Assembly: GCA_934120715.1 (NCBI GenBank)
Contig: CAKOUW010000001.1
Span: forward strand, 310,001 to 374,000
DNA: 64,000 bases
Direction of reading: 5' to 3'
Source: an uncultured Bacilli bacterium
GTDB taxonomy: Bacteria > Bacillota_I > Bacilli_A > RF39 > UBA660
This document shows positions 23,854-33,517 of this stretch, piece by piece (position 1 is the stretch's first letter; each line of letters starts with the position of its first letter). The notes beneath the pieces were generated by a model that was given only the letters and a program-made list of their open reading frames with translations, was not told the origin of the DNA and made no database searches. Both the position numbers and the translations under genes were made by a program.

Positions 23854-26490
23854 CTATTTTTTACTCGCTTTAATTGCAGCTTGTGCAGCAGCTAATCTTG
23901 CTATTGGAACTCTAAATGGTGAGCAAGATACATAGTTTAGACCAACATTGTGGCAGAACTCAATAGTACTTGGATCTCCACCGTGTTCTCCACAGATTCC
24001 TAGCTTGATATTTGGTCTTGTAGCTCTACCTTTTTCAGCAGCCATTTTAACTAATTGTCCAACGCCAGCTTGATCTAGTTTTGCGAATGGATCTGATTCA
24101 TAAATCTTATTTTGATAATAAGCATCTAAGAATTTACCAGCATCATCTCTTGAGAATCCAAATGTCATTTGTGTTAAGTCATTTGTTCCGAATGAGAAGA
24201 ATTCTGCTGATTCAGCTATTTCATCTGCTAAAAGTGCAGCTCTTGGGATTTCGATCATTGTACCAATATGATAACTAATGTCTGAATTCTTTTCTTTTTT
24301 AACTTGTTCAGCTGTTTCAATAACTACATTCTTAACGAAGTCTAATTCTTTCTTTTCACCAACTAATGGAATCATAATTTCTGGTACGATATCGTAACCG
24401 TCTTCTTCTTTTACTTCAATAGCAGCTTCTATTAAAGCACGAGTTTGCATCTTAGCAATTTCTGGATATGTAACTGCTAAACGGCATCCACGATGACCCA
24501 TCATTGGGTTGAATTCGTGTAGATCAGCACATTTTTGTTTTAATGTTTCAACTGATACATTCATATCTTTTGCTAAAGCTTTAATATCTTCTTCATCTGT
24601 TGGTAAGAACTCATGTAGTGGTGGGTCTAAATAACGTACAGTCATAGGTAGACCTTTTAATTCTTTATACATAGCTTTGAAGTCACCTTTTTGGAATGGA
24701 ATCAATTCACTTAAAGCTTCTTCTCTGGCTTCAACTGTTTCAGATAAAATCATTTTTCTGATTTTTGGAATTCTTTCATTATCGAAGAACATATGCTCAG
24801 TACGGCATAATCCGATACCTTCAGCTCCTAGTTTAATAGCGTTTGCTGTATCTCTTGGGTTATCTGCATTTGTACGAACTTTTAAAGTTCTCATACTATC
24901 AGCCCATCCCATGATACGTCCAAAGTTACCTGATACTGTAGCTTCTTCTGTTGCTATATCGCCATCATAAATTTTTCCAGTAGAACCATCAAGTGAGATA
25001 TAGTCACCTTTCTTGAATGTCTTTCCACCTAATTCGAATGTTTCTTTTTCTTCATTTATCTTGATATCTCCACATCCTGATACACAGCAAGTTCCCATAC
25101 CACGAGCAACAACTGCAGCATGTGATGTCATTCCTCCACGTACTGTTAAGATACCTTGAGCAGCGATCATTCCTTCAATATCTTCAGGAGTTGTTTCAAG
25201 ACGTACAAGGATAACTCTTTCGCCTTTTCCACCAATTCCTTCTTTTTTAGCTTCATCTGCTGTGAAAACAATCTTTCCTGCAGCAGCTCCAGGTGATGCT
25301 GGAAGTGCTTCTCCAACTACTTTTCCTTCTTTTAAAGCAGCTTTATTGAATGTTGGATGTAATAATTGATCAAGTGATTTTGCATCAATTCTTTCTACAG
25401 CCTCTTCTTCTGTAATCATTTTTTCATCTACTAAATCACAAGCAATTTGGATAGCAGCTTGAGCTGTTCTCTTTCCATTTCTTGTTTGTAAGAAGTATAG
25501 TTTTCCTTCTTGGATAGTAAATTCCATGTCTTGCATATCACGATAATGATTTTCAAGTTTTGTGGCAAGTTCCATGAATTCTTTATAACATTCAGGTAAA
25601 TCTTCAGCAAGCTTACTGATTGGTTGTGGTGTACGAACTCCAGCAACAACGTCTTCACCTTGTGCATTAATTAAGTATTCACCATAAATACCTTTTTCTC
25701 CAGTTGATGGGTTTCTAGTGAAGGCAACTCCTGTACCAGATGTTTCTCCCATGTTTCCGAATACCATTGTTTGGACATTTACTGCTGTTCCCCAATCACC
25801 AGGAATATCATTCATACGACGATATACGATAGCTCTTGGATTGTCCCATGAACGGAATACAGCTTTTACAGCTCCCATTAATTGCTCTTTAGCATCTTGT
25901 GGGAACTCTTCACCATTCATAGCATCTTTATATACTTTTTTGAATCTAGTTACTAATTCTTTTAAATCTTCTACTGTTAATTCAGTATCAAATTTAATTC
26001 CTTTAGCTTCTTTTATTTCATCAATTATTTTTTCAAAATAAGATTTTGGTACTTCCATAACGACATCTGAATACATTTGAATAAATCTTCTGTATGAGTC
26101 ATATGCAAAACGAGCATTACCAGTTTTTTTAGCAAATCCTTCAACGGCTACATCATTTAAACCTAAGTTTAAGATTGTATCCATCATTCCAGGCATTGAT
26201 GCTCTTGCTCCAGATCTTACTGAAACTAAAAGTGGATCATTATTATCTCCGAACTTTTTGCCATTAATTTTTTCAATTTCTTTTAATGCTTCAAAAATTT
26301 GTCCTTCTATTTCTTTTGAAATCTTTTTGCCAGCATTATAATATTCCGTACAAGCTTCAGTTGAAACTGTGAATCCTTGTGGAATAGGTAATCCTAGGTT
26401 GGTCATTTCTGCTAAGTTTGCACCTTTACCACCTAGTAAGTTTCTCATTTCAGCATTACCTTCGCTGAATAAATAAACATATTTGTGCAT
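23854..26490 (-). CDS. ppdK: pyruvate, phosphate dikinase
   Basis: Interconverts pyruvate, ATP and phosphate with phosphoenolpyruvate, AMP and pyrophosphate. The N-terminal ATP-grasp domain (GGKGANLAEMTNLGLPIP), the swivelling phosphohistidine domain with the catalytic His (RGGMTSHAAVVARGMG) and the C-terminal TIM-barrel PEP/pyruvate domain (GEHGGDPSTIEFCHNVGL) are intact. At 878 residues it has full length. In fermenting Firmicutes it often works in the glycolytic direction to gain ATP using pyrophosphate. AGGAGG precedes the ATG and a moderate promoter (26523-26551) lies upstream. G+C in the gene is higher than in its surroundings, as often seen in highly expressed genes. Confidence 0.97.
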   Translation of the reverse strand: MHKYVYLFSEGNAEMRNLLGGKGANLAEMTNLGLPIPQGFTVSTEACTEYYNAGKKISKEIEGQIFEALKEIEKINGKKFGDNNDPLLVSVRSGARASMPGMMDTILNLGLNDVAVEGFAKKTGNARFAYDSYRRFIQMYSDVVMEVPKSYFEKIIDEIKEAKGIKFDTELTVEDLKELVTRFKKVYKDAMNGEEFPQDAKEQLMGAVKAVFRSWDNPRAIVYRRMNDIPGDWGTAVNVQTMVFGNMGETSGTGVAFTRNPSTGEKGIYGEYLINAQGEDVVAGVRTPQPISKLAEDLPECYKEFMELATKLENHYRDMQDMEFTIQEGKLYFLQTRNGKRTAQAAIQIACDLVDEKMITEEEAVERIDAKSLDQLLHPTFNKAALKEGKVVGEALPASPGAAAGKIVFTADEAKKEGIGGKGERVILVRLETTPEDIEGMIAAQGILTVRGGMTSHAAVVARGMGTCCVSGCGDIKINEEKETFELGGKTFKKGDYISLDGSTGKIYDGDIATEEATVSGNFGRIMGWADSMRTLKVRTNADNPRDTANAIKLGAEGIGLCRTEHMFFDNERIPKIRKMILSETVEAREEALSELIPFQKGDFKAMYKELKGLPMTVRYLDPPLHEFLPTDEEDIKALAKDMNVSVETLKQKCADLHEFNPMMGHRGCRLAVTYPEIAKMQTRALIEAAIEVKEEDGYDIVPEIMIPLVGEKKELDFVKNVVIETAEQVKKEKNSDISYHIGTMIEIPRAALLADEIAESAEFFSFGTNDLTQMTFGFSRDDAGKFLDAYYQNKIYESDPFAKLDQAGVGQLVKMAAEKGRATRPNIKLGICGEHGGDPSTIEFCHNVGLNYVSCSPFRVPIARLAAAQAAIKASKK

Positions 26491-26522
26491 TACGATTCCT
26501 CCTTATGTCACCTGACTCTTTT

Positions 26523-26551
26523 AGTATAACAAGCATTGGCTATCAAAACAA
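26523..26551 (-). promoter_or_regulatory. probable ppdK promoter
   Basis: TTGTTT (26546-26551), 17 bases, TATACT (26523-26528) on the minus strand; the -35 is only partly consensus. Confidence 0.5.
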
Positions 26552-26589
26552 GTAAAAACGTAGATTTTTTTGTATTTTTACAAAAGAAA

Positions 26590-26617
26590 AATAATATATT
26601 TACAACAATATATTATT
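26590..26617 (-). terminator. terminator after thioredoxin
   Basis: AT-rich arms AATAATATAT and ATATATTATT-like, followed on the minus strand by TTTTTCTTTT. Confidence 0.5.
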
Positions 26618-26652
26618 AATCAAAAAATTATTTATGCACCTAATTTATTATT

Positions 26653-26952
26653 TTAGTCAAGCAATTTTTTTAATGCATCGCTTGTTACATATCCTATACT
26701 TTCATTAACTTGTTTTCCATTTTTAAAAACTTTGAGATCTGGTATTGAATAGATGTTATATTGACGAGCTAAGTTTTCAAATTTATCTACATCTACTTTT
26801 ACAATTTCTAAATCAGGCCTATCTTTTTCTAAAGTTTCTAATTCTTTAGTTAATAGTTGACATGGACCACACCAATTAGCATAGAAGTCAACTAATATCA
26901 AATCTTTTTCTATATATTTTTTTAAATCTTCTTCTTTTTTTAAATAGATCAT
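26653..26952 (-). CDS. trxA: thioredoxin
   Basis: A 99-residue thioredoxin with the active-site motif WCGPC (about residues 28-32, in DFYANWCGPCQLL), the conserved cis-proline in YSIPDLKVFKNGK and normal length. It reduces disulfides in cytoplasmic proteins at the expense of thioredoxin reductase, which is not in this window. The cis-Pro is preceded by Ile as is common. The gene stands alone after the ABC transporter pair, with its own terminator. AAGGAGAAAGT precedes the ATG. Confidence 0.93.
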   Translation of the reverse strand: MIYLKKEEDLKKYIEKDLILVDFYANWCGPCQLLTKELETLEKDRPDLEIVKVDVDKFENLARQYNIYSIPDLKVFKNGKQVNESIGYVTSDALKKLLD

Positions 26953-27008
26953 TATACTTTCTCCTTTTTAGTAATATAGAATTATTATACCAAATGATTT
27001 AAATATTA

Positions 27009-29447
27009 TTAATCTAAATCAACTCTTGATAATATTTGAGCTGGTCTTTTTCGTAATACATTAAATACTGGTAATAGACCAATAATGAGATTAAATATAT
27101 AACAAATAATGACTGCGGCTAGATAAGACTGAGCATTAGCTAATATTAAACTTTTCATAGTTGGTATTTCAGTTATAACTTTTATAATATATGCACATAA
27201 CGTTATACCTACTAAACTAGTTAGTGTTGTAATAGCAATTATTTCACCTGAAAACATTATATAAATATCTTTCTTTTTAACTCCAATAGCACGATAAATA
27301 CCTACTTCTTTTACTCTTGATAAGAATGATGATCTAGTCATTAAAAATATTTCTATTAAAGATATTGCTAAAATGATAGTGGCACTTGCTAACATTAGAT
27401 TATTATTTCTTACTTGTGATGATATATGGTTTTCTCTATCTTTTTTATAGTTATCATAAATATTTATTTCATAATTATTTCTAAATGATTCTATAGTTTT
27501 AGTTTTATCTAGGGTATATATAGTAAGTTTTTTTGCTTTTGAAATCAGACTAAGTTTTATCGAATTTTTATTTACAAGGTAATTATTTAATTCATCGCTT
27601 GATGTATAATAACCAACTACTACTAGTTTATGATCACCAATTTTACTCTGAATTTCTTTATTTAATTTCATAGCTTCTTCATTCTCTACATTTACAATAG
27701 TTTCATAATCATTTTCTGGGGCTCTTCCTTTTACAATGCTTATCTTATTCTTATACAGATCATAATCTTGTATGCCATCTAGCCCTTCATTTTCTTCTTC
27801 ATATTCACTTTTTATATTTCTAGAATTATATAGTATATCTATAAACATATCTTCTCTTACATAGATTGATGGAGATACTAAGTCTGTTATTCCTACTATA
27901 TAAAAATCATCCATCGAAGTAATTCTTACAATTCTATTTAGGACATCTTCAATATTTTTTATATTGACCATTGTATTAGTATCATTACTAGATGAATACA
28001 TCTTTTCAATAGTAAGCTTATCAACAACTATTTCCTGATCGCTTTCGGGCATTCTACCATAAATAAGATCTTTTTCTGAAATCATATTAATTGATGATAA
28101 TGAACCTTTTAGAAGCATATTTTGATTACTGGTTTGATAATAATCATATAATGGTATCCTCATATTTATGTTTGCACTACCTGGCAATAGGTATTTTACT
28201 CCATCCATTTCAGAATATTTTTGATATTCCTCTGGAGTAGTTTTATTGGATTCAATAGTTACATAATTTTTATTTGTTTTTATAAAATCTTCTTCATTTA
28301 TTTTAGATGTTGCTACTATAGTACCTGTTGAAATCATTATAAAGATTCCTGATAGGAAAAAGCCAAATAGTAAAATCTTTTTTATAAGAGAATAGGAAAA
28401 TACTTTTTTAAAGCCATTGGTGATAAAAGTAAGTGGATTAAATATAGATGAGTATCTTAACTTCTGATCTTTATCAATAATATTGGCAAAGTCAAATTCA
28501 TACTTTTCTAATTCACTTTTATCTAATTTATGATAGTGATCATCAATAAACTCAATACTTGAATCTTCATCAACTACTTCAATAGCATTACTATTTTTAC
28601 TACGAATATAGATATTATTATTCTTAATTACTATTTCTACTTGTAATTTTTCATTACTATCATGATATATTGTTATATCATTTGTTTTATCTTTAAAATT
28701 ATCTTGTTTTTTAAAATCTTTTAGATAAAATCTATTATCAATAGCATAATCTAATTCATTGATATGGGTATTTTCATAATCTTTTACTACTTTACCATCT
28801 GATATTTCAATTATTCTACTTGCATAGAAGTTTGCTAGATTAGTCTCATGAGTTACTAATATTACTAATCTATCTTTGGAAATAGCTTTTATGATATTCA
28901 TTATTTCAACGGAGTTTTTGCTATCTAAGTTACCAGTTGGTTCATCGGCTATTATAATGTTTGGATCTTTTACAATAGCACGGGCTATACCTACTCTTTG
29001 CCTTTCACCACCTGATAACATATTGGCTGGTCTTTTACGATAACGGTACATACCGACTTTTTGTAAGACGTAAATTACTCTTTTGTCTATTTCTTTTTTG
29101 TCTTTGATACCAATTATTTTGAGACTTAAGGCTACGTTTTCATATACTGATAAGTTTTCTACCAATTTATAATCTTGAAAGATATAACCTATATTTAAAT
29201 TTCTTATTTTATCTACTTTATAACTAAATTTACTTGTAATTTTCTGACCATTAATAAATATTTTACCTTTAGCAACTTTATCCAGACCGCCTATAACATT
29301 TAAAAGTGTTGTTTTTCCAGAGCCTGATGGTCCAAGTAAAGCTACTAGACCAGTATCTCCTAAAGTAAGAGTTGTGTTGTCAATTACATGAATTTGATTT
29401 TTCTTATGACGATTAAAATATTTATTTACCTTTTCTATTTTTATCAT
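27009..29447 (-). CDS. ABC ATPase fused to MacB/FtsX-type permease
   Basis: An 812-residue fusion. Residues 1-230 are an ATP-binding domain with Walker A GPSGSGKTT, signature LSGGERQRVG, Walker B IIIADEPTG and the switch His in VTHE. A linker (about 235-345) leads to one membrane helix (about 350-375), an extracellular domain of about 300 residues and three C-terminal helices with the FtsX-like RSSFLSRVKEVGIYRAIGVKK segment. This is the MacB/BceAB-like mechanotransmission class rather than a bulk importer. It follows its partner at 29450-31687 by two bases, and the two probably form a heterodimer. The substrate is unknown; antimicrobial peptide resistance or envelope signalling are typical roles. 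Confidence 0.85.
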   Translation of the reverse strand: MIKIEKVNKYFNRHKKNQIHVIDNTTLTLGDTGLVALLGPSGSGKTTLLNVIGGLDKVAKGKIFINGQKITSKFSYKVDKIRNLNIGYIFQDYKLVENLSVYENVALSLKIIGIKDKKEIDKRVIYVLQKVGMYRYRKRPANMLSGGERQRVGIARAIVKDPNIIIADEPTGNLDSKNSVEIMNIIKAISKDRLVILVTHETNLANFYASRIIEISDGKVVKDYENTHINELDYAIDNRFYLKDFKKQDNFKDKTNDITIYHDSNEKLQVEIVIKNNNIYIRSKNSNAIEVVDEDSSIEFIDDHYHKLDKSELEKYEFDFANIIDKDQKLRYSSIFNPLTFITNGFKKVFSYSLIKKILLFGFFLSGIFIMISTGTIVATSKINEEDFIKTNKNYVTIESNKTTPEEYQKYSEMDGVKYLLPGSANINMRIPLYDYYQTSNQNMLLKGSLSSINMISEKDLIYGRMPESDQEIVVDKLTIEKMYSSSNDTNTMVNIKNIEDVLNRIVRITSMDDFYIVGITDLVSPSIYVREDMFIDILYNSRNIKSEYEEENEGLDGIQDYDLYKNKISIVKGRAPENDYETIVNVENEEAMKLNKEIQSKIGDHKLVVVGYYTSSDELNNYLVNKNSIKLSLISKAKKLTIYTLDKTKTIESFRNNYEINIYDNYKKDRENHISSQVRNNNLMLASATIILAISLIEIFLMTRSSFLSRVKEVGIYRAIGVKKKDIYIMFSGEIIAITTLTSLVGITLCAYIIKVITEIPTMKSLILANAQSYLAAVIICYIFNLIIGLLPVFNVLRKRPAQILSRVDLD

Positions 29448-29449
29448 TA

Positions 29450-31687
29450 TTACACCTCTTCTCTATAAGAGTTCATAACACTCTTTTTAAATATTTTAGC
29501 TGCGTATTTTTCACTAATTAAGAATGATAAAATTACTAAAATTATATATATTAAAGTATAATCATTAAATGTTAGATATTCATTTATAGTTAATAGCATG
29601 GAATTTTTTATTACGCCCGTACTATTTAAATAAATGCATAGATCAAAAGCAAAATATGCGATATTAGCAACAATAAACAGTTCTATTATTAATAGTTGTC
29701 TAGCTACTTTTTTAGAGGCTCCCAACATTCTAATAGTTGTATAATAAATATTTCTGGATTTTAAGATTAATTTTATGACAAAGTACGTTATAAAGAAAAG
29801 AGTCGCTACTAAAACTATGGTAACTATTATTTTTAATACTCTTACAACGATTGTAGCAGTTGATCTGATCAAAGTATCTTTTATAACTAAAGTTTTATAA
29901 TTTAGTTGGTTTAATTCTTTGGCAGTTTCATCTACTTTATGGGCATCTTTTACATAGATACTCATTTGATAGGTATCTTTGTTATATAATTTATTATAAT
30001 TGTCTGGATTGATAAAAATAGTACCATTATATAAATTATATTCATCTTTGTTATAATTAGGTAAGTCTAAGACATAATTTATATTTTTAGAATTGTAATA
30101 TTTACTTACATGTACTTTAAGATTATCCTGATAATATAAATTACTTATAGAGATATTGATATCTTGATTTAGGCAATTTTCTTTTGGACAACTATATTTA
30201 TTTTCTTCTGAAATAAAAGCTTCATTGATTGGTACCCATTGATTGGGAACTATTTTATATGATGTATCCCATATATTGACTTTATGATTTTTACCTAGAA
30301 AATTTACTATTGTGGTACTATAAGCTTCATTTATTTGAAATTGAAATTGATTGATAGCATTTTCAGTAAAGCATATTTGGTATTGATAATCATCTGGATC
30401 TTTTTTATATTGAATACCAACTATTTTATAATTTTTTGTGTCATTTTTGGTAAGTGATGAAAATAGATTTTCAATTTTATACTCTTTACTCATTAACTCT
30501 TTATATTTGGTTCCTAAATAATAGTCTGTTTTACTGCCTGCTATAACTATTTCATTATCAGATTCTGGCATTCTACCAATATCTAATTTGGTTGATAACT
30601 GTTTAATACTTTTAGGAACTCCATCTATATAATAAGTACTATCATTTGAACTTAAATAAAAGTTTTGATCTACTATAGCATCATTTTTCATGACATACTG
30701 AATATTTTTTAAGTTGGAAATTTTATCTACTTCTTCTTGGGAAAAGCTTGATTTATCATTTTTAGTTAATATGATACGTCTTTCATCTAAGTCTTGAAAA
30801 AAATTATTGTAGCCAGATCTAGAACTTTCGTATTCACCCTTTTTAAAAGCTGAATATTCAGACATTAAAGCGGCAACTATAAATAAATAAACAATCAATA
30901 GAAGAAGAAATTTAGGAACAACATTAAAGGTATTTCTAATTCCTAATTTTAATTTATTAAAAAACGTAATATTTTTATAATTATTTTCTTTGGCTGTTTT
31001 AAATTCAACTTCTTTTAATTTTTTATCTTCTAAGACTTTACCGTCATGCATAGTTATTTTTCTAGTGGCATATTCGCTAATTTGTTCATAATTGTGTGTT
31101 ACAACAATAACTAATTTGTCTTTTGATAGTTCTCTTAAAAGCTTAATGATACTTTCGGCTGATCTTTTGTCTAAGTTACCAGTTGGTTCGTCAGCTATTA
31201 TAATTGGGACATCTTTGGCTAGAGCACGAGCTATTGCTACACGTTGTTTTTGACCGCCTGATAGTTTTGATACTTTAGTTTTTCTAAATTTGGTTAGCCC
31301 AACCTTTTCTATTAGGTCTAATACTTTTTGTTTGGCTTCTTTTTTGGACAAACCGTTTAGTATTAAAACCAACTCAATATTTTGATATACAGTGTAACTA
31401 TTTACTAAATTGAAGTTTTGATAGATATTACCAATATATTTACGGCGATAATCTTCCCAGTCTTTTTCTAAATAATGACTTGTTTCTTCGCCATTTATAT
31501 ACATTTCTCCTTCTTCGTAAGTATCTAATCCAGATATTACGTTTAACAGAGTTGATTTACCTGAGCCTGACTCTCCTGTAATCGCAATAAATTCGCCTAT
31601 TTTGAATTCAAGATTTACTTTGGTAAAACCTGAAGCTATTACTCCTTTACGATAGTAGAATTTTGAAACATTTTTAAGTTTTATCAT
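29450..31687 (-). CDS. ABC ATPase fused to MacB/FtsX-type permease
   Basis: A 745-residue relative of the next gene with the same order of domains: ATPase (Walker A GESGSGKST, signature LSGGQKQRVA, Walker B IIIADEPTG), a membrane helix at about 255-280, a large extracellular domain and three C-terminal helices. The extracellular domain has a Cys pair (CPKENC) that could form a disulfide. The start is the ATG at 31687 with AGGA at proper spacing; an in-frame ATG at 31711 lacks a site. The two ABC genes differ mainly in their extracellular parts, supporting a heterodimer. No response regulator or kinase gene is adjacent. Confidence 0.85.
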   Translation of the reverse strand: MIKLKNVSKFYYRKGVIASGFTKVNLEFKIGEFIAITGESGSGKSTLLNVISGLDTYEEGEMYINGEETSHYLEKDWEDYRRKYIGNIYQNFNLVNSYTVYQNIELVLILNGLSKKEAKQKVLDLIEKVGLTKFRKTKVSKLSGGQKQRVAIARALAKDVPIIIADEPTGNLDKRSAESIIKLLRELSKDKLVIVVTHNYEQISEYATRKITMHDGKVLEDKKLKEVEFKTAKENNYKNITFFNKLKLGIRNTFNVVPKFLLLLIVYLFIVAALMSEYSAFKKGEYESSRSGYNNFFQDLDERRIILTKNDKSSFSQEEVDKISNLKNIQYVMKNDAIVDQNFYLSSNDSTYYIDGVPKSIKQLSTKLDIGRMPESDNEIVIAGSKTDYYLGTKYKELMSKEYKIENLFSSLTKNDTKNYKIVGIQYKKDPDDYQYQICFTENAINQFQFQINEAYSTTIVNFLGKNHKVNIWDTSYKIVPNQWVPINEAFISEENKYSCPKENCLNQDINISISNLYYQDNLKVHVSKYYNSKNINYVLDLPNYNKDEYNLYNGTIFINPDNYNKLYNKDTYQMSIYVKDAHKVDETAKELNQLNYKTLVIKDTLIRSTATIVVRVLKIIVTIVLVATLFFITYFVIKLILKSRNIYYTTIRMLGASKKVARQLLIIELFIVANIAYFAFDLCIYLNSTGVIKNSMLLTINEYLTFNDYTLIYIILVILSFLISEKYAAKIFKKSVMNSYREEV

Positions 31688-31741
31688 ATACTTATTCCTT
31701 TCATAAGACATATTATATAATTTTTTTCTTGTACAAGTAAA

Positions 31742-31760
31742 CCGTAACGGATTGTTACGG
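31742..31760. terminator. hairpin between cvpA and the ABC genes
   Basis: Perfect arms CCGTAAC and GTTACGG with a five-base loop; only a short T-rich tract follows on the minus strand, so it may be a weak terminator after cvpA. Confidence 0.5.
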
Positions 31761-31773
31761 TATTAGTGCATGA

Positions 31774-32493
31774 TTAATATTTATCTATTACTTGTTCTAT
31801 ATTTTCAATAGTATTTAACTTATCTAAAACTATTAGTTGCTGAACCGTCTTTTTACTTACTATTTTATATTTTAACATGCCATCTATCATTTTTAAATTA
31901 GCTTCATTTATAGCCATTTTTTCATCTGATACACCATCAACAATAATATAGGTATCATCTATAATAGTTACTAAATCTTTAGTATACTTTGAAATTATTG
32001 GGGTTTTATTCATCATTAAATTTAATACATAGCTATCTTTAAACATCGCAACATTTTTCAAAGGTATTGTTAAAACCATTAAAACAACAAAGGTTAAAAT
32101 ATATCCTTCAAGAGCTCCTATTATGAAGCCTCCTATTTTAGAAGGAAGTAAAAATATTATTGTCTTATTTATTACTTTCTGAATAATACCTGTAATATGA
32201 AGGATTAGACTATATATTCCCATTAAAATACTGAATACAATGAGAAAACCTACTAATTGATATATTAAAATGTTTAGGGCAACAAGGCCTTCTGCTTGGG
32301 TACCCTTAAATGTAAAGAATGGTAAGAACTTACATAGGAGGTTACCTACTTGTTCTTTAAACATAAAGGACACAATTAATACTATGATGATCCCGGCTAA
32401 GGAAATTATTTGTTTAAGAAATCCATTTTTCATGCCGACGATGGCAAACATTAATATCATTGCAACTACAGCAATGTCTACTACTATACTCAT
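31774..32493 (-). CDS. CvpA family membrane protein
   Basis: A 239-residue protein with four or five membrane helices (about residues 3-20, 27-45, 75-100, 120-145) and the CvpA-type segment SLAGIIIVLIVSFMF followed by a PSKIGGFIIGALEGYI region. CvpA was named for colicin V production, and its molecular role is not settled; recent work links it to envelope integrity. It is divergent from rnhC, and in Bacillus cvpA also lies close to rnhC. The C-terminal 60 residues are soluble. AGGAGG precedes the ATG. Confidence 0.8.
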   Translation of the reverse strand: MSIVVDIAVVAMILMFAIVGMKNGFLKQIISLAGIIIVLIVSFMFKEQVGNLLCKFLPFFTFKGTQAEGLVALNILIYQLVGFLIVFSILMGIYSLILHITGIIQKVINKTIIFLLPSKIGGFIIGALEGYILTFVVLMVLTIPLKNVAMFKDSYVLNLMMNKTPIISKYTKDLVTIIDDTYIIVDGVSDEKMAINEANLKMIDGMLKYKIVSKKTVQQLIVLDKLNTIENIEQVIDKY

Positions 32494-32539
32494 TTCATTA
32501 TACCTCCTATTATTAATTATAAACTATTTAGAAAAAATA

Positions 32540-32548
32540 TGCTATAAT
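32540..32548 (+). promoter_or_regulatory. rnhC extended -10 promoter
   Basis: TGCTATAAT is an extended -10 element (TGn plus perfect TATAAT at 32543-32548). No good -35 is visible at 17 bases. Confidence 0.55.
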
Positions 32549-32571
32549 ATTTTTAAGTCGTGAGGTGAATT

Positions 32572-33483
32572 ATGAATATTGTTATTAAAGTTGATGATGA
32601 AACAAAGAAAAAAATGATTGAATATTATAAGGATAAGATGCGAGATAAGAAAATTCCTTATGTTGTATTTCAAGCTGAGGAAGAGGATACAGTCATTACT
32701 ATGTATGAATCTGGTAAAGTAATGTTTCAAGGAAAAAGTGCTGATGTTGATGCTAGTATGTGGGAGATAACTTTAGCTAATGATAATAAGGATCAAGAAA
32801 AAATTAAAAAAGAGGAAGAAAAATACTACTACTGTAGTTCAGTTGGTTCTGATGAAGTTGGTACTGGTGATTACTTTGGACCTATTGTGGTTACGGCATC
32901 ATATGTAAAAAAGGAAGATGTTGACTTTATAAAAGGCCTTGGCGTTTTAGATTCTAAGAAAATGGATGATCAAAAAATATTGAAAGTTGCCCCACAAATA
33001 GCTAAAAAAATAAAATATCGTAGTGTCATTTTAAGTAATAGTGAATATAATGAGAAATATAATAAAAATACTAATATGAATAAAATTAAAGCTATTATGC
33101 ATAATAAAGTTTTATATCAATTAATCCAAGAAGAAAAACCAGATTATGATTATATTATAGTTGATGAATTTGCTAGAGAAGCTAGATATTATGAATATTT
33201 ACGTGATGTTGGTAATGTACAAAGAAACATTACTTTTATGACTAAGGCTGAAGATAAAAATTTAGCGGTAGCTTGTTCGTCTGTTATTAGTAGATATATA
33301 TTTTTAAAAGAGTTTGACAAATTAGCTGATAGTCTTTCAATACCGCTTCCTAAAGGTGCTGGTAAAGATGTTGACAAAATTGGGGAAGAAATTGTTGATA
33401 AATATGGGGAAGATAAACTAAAAGAAATTGCTAAACTTAATTTTAGAAATACTGAACGTATTTTACATACAATGATATATTAA
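32572..33483 (+). CDS. rnhC: ribonuclease HIII
   Basis: Cleaves RNA in RNA-DNA hybrids. The 303-residue protein has the N-terminal TBP-like substrate-binding domain typical of HIII (about residues 1-85) and the catalytic domain starting SSVGSDEVGTGDYFGP, with the Asp-Glu pair of the family, followed by IIVDEFA and a C-terminal KAEDKNLAVACSSVISRY. HIII replaces HI/HII in many low-GC Firmicutes. It ends in a strong bidirectional terminator shared with dnaJ. GAGGTGA precedes the ATG. Confidence 0.95.
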   Translation: MNIVIKVDDETKKKMIEYYKDKMRDKKIPYVVFQAEEEDTVITMYESGKVMFQGKSADVDASMWEITLANDNKDQEKIKKEEEKYYYCSSVGSDEVGTGDYFGPIVVTASYVKKEDVDFIKGLGVLDSKKMDDQKILKVAPQIAKKIKYRSVILSNSEYNEKYNKNTNMNKIKAIMHNKVLYQLIQEEKPDYDYIIVDEFAREARYYEYLRDVGNVQRNITFMTKAEDKNLAVACSSVISRYIFLKEFDKLADSLSIPLPKGAGKDVDKIGEEIVDKYGEDKLKEIAKLNFRNTERILHTMIY

Positions 33484-33517
33484 AAAAGGATATTGTTTTA
33501 TGGACAATATCCTTTTT
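33483..33517. terminator. bidirectional terminator between rnhC and dnaJ
   Basis: Fourteen-base arms AAAAAGGATATTGT and ACAATATCCTTTTT with a seven-base loop. The A and T runs make it work in both directions. Confidence 0.9.

Noticed and set aside
26552..26580. GTAAAAA/TTTTTAC inverted repeat upstream of ppdK as an operator
   Set aside because: Low-complexity A/T runs; expected by chance in such AT-rich spacer.
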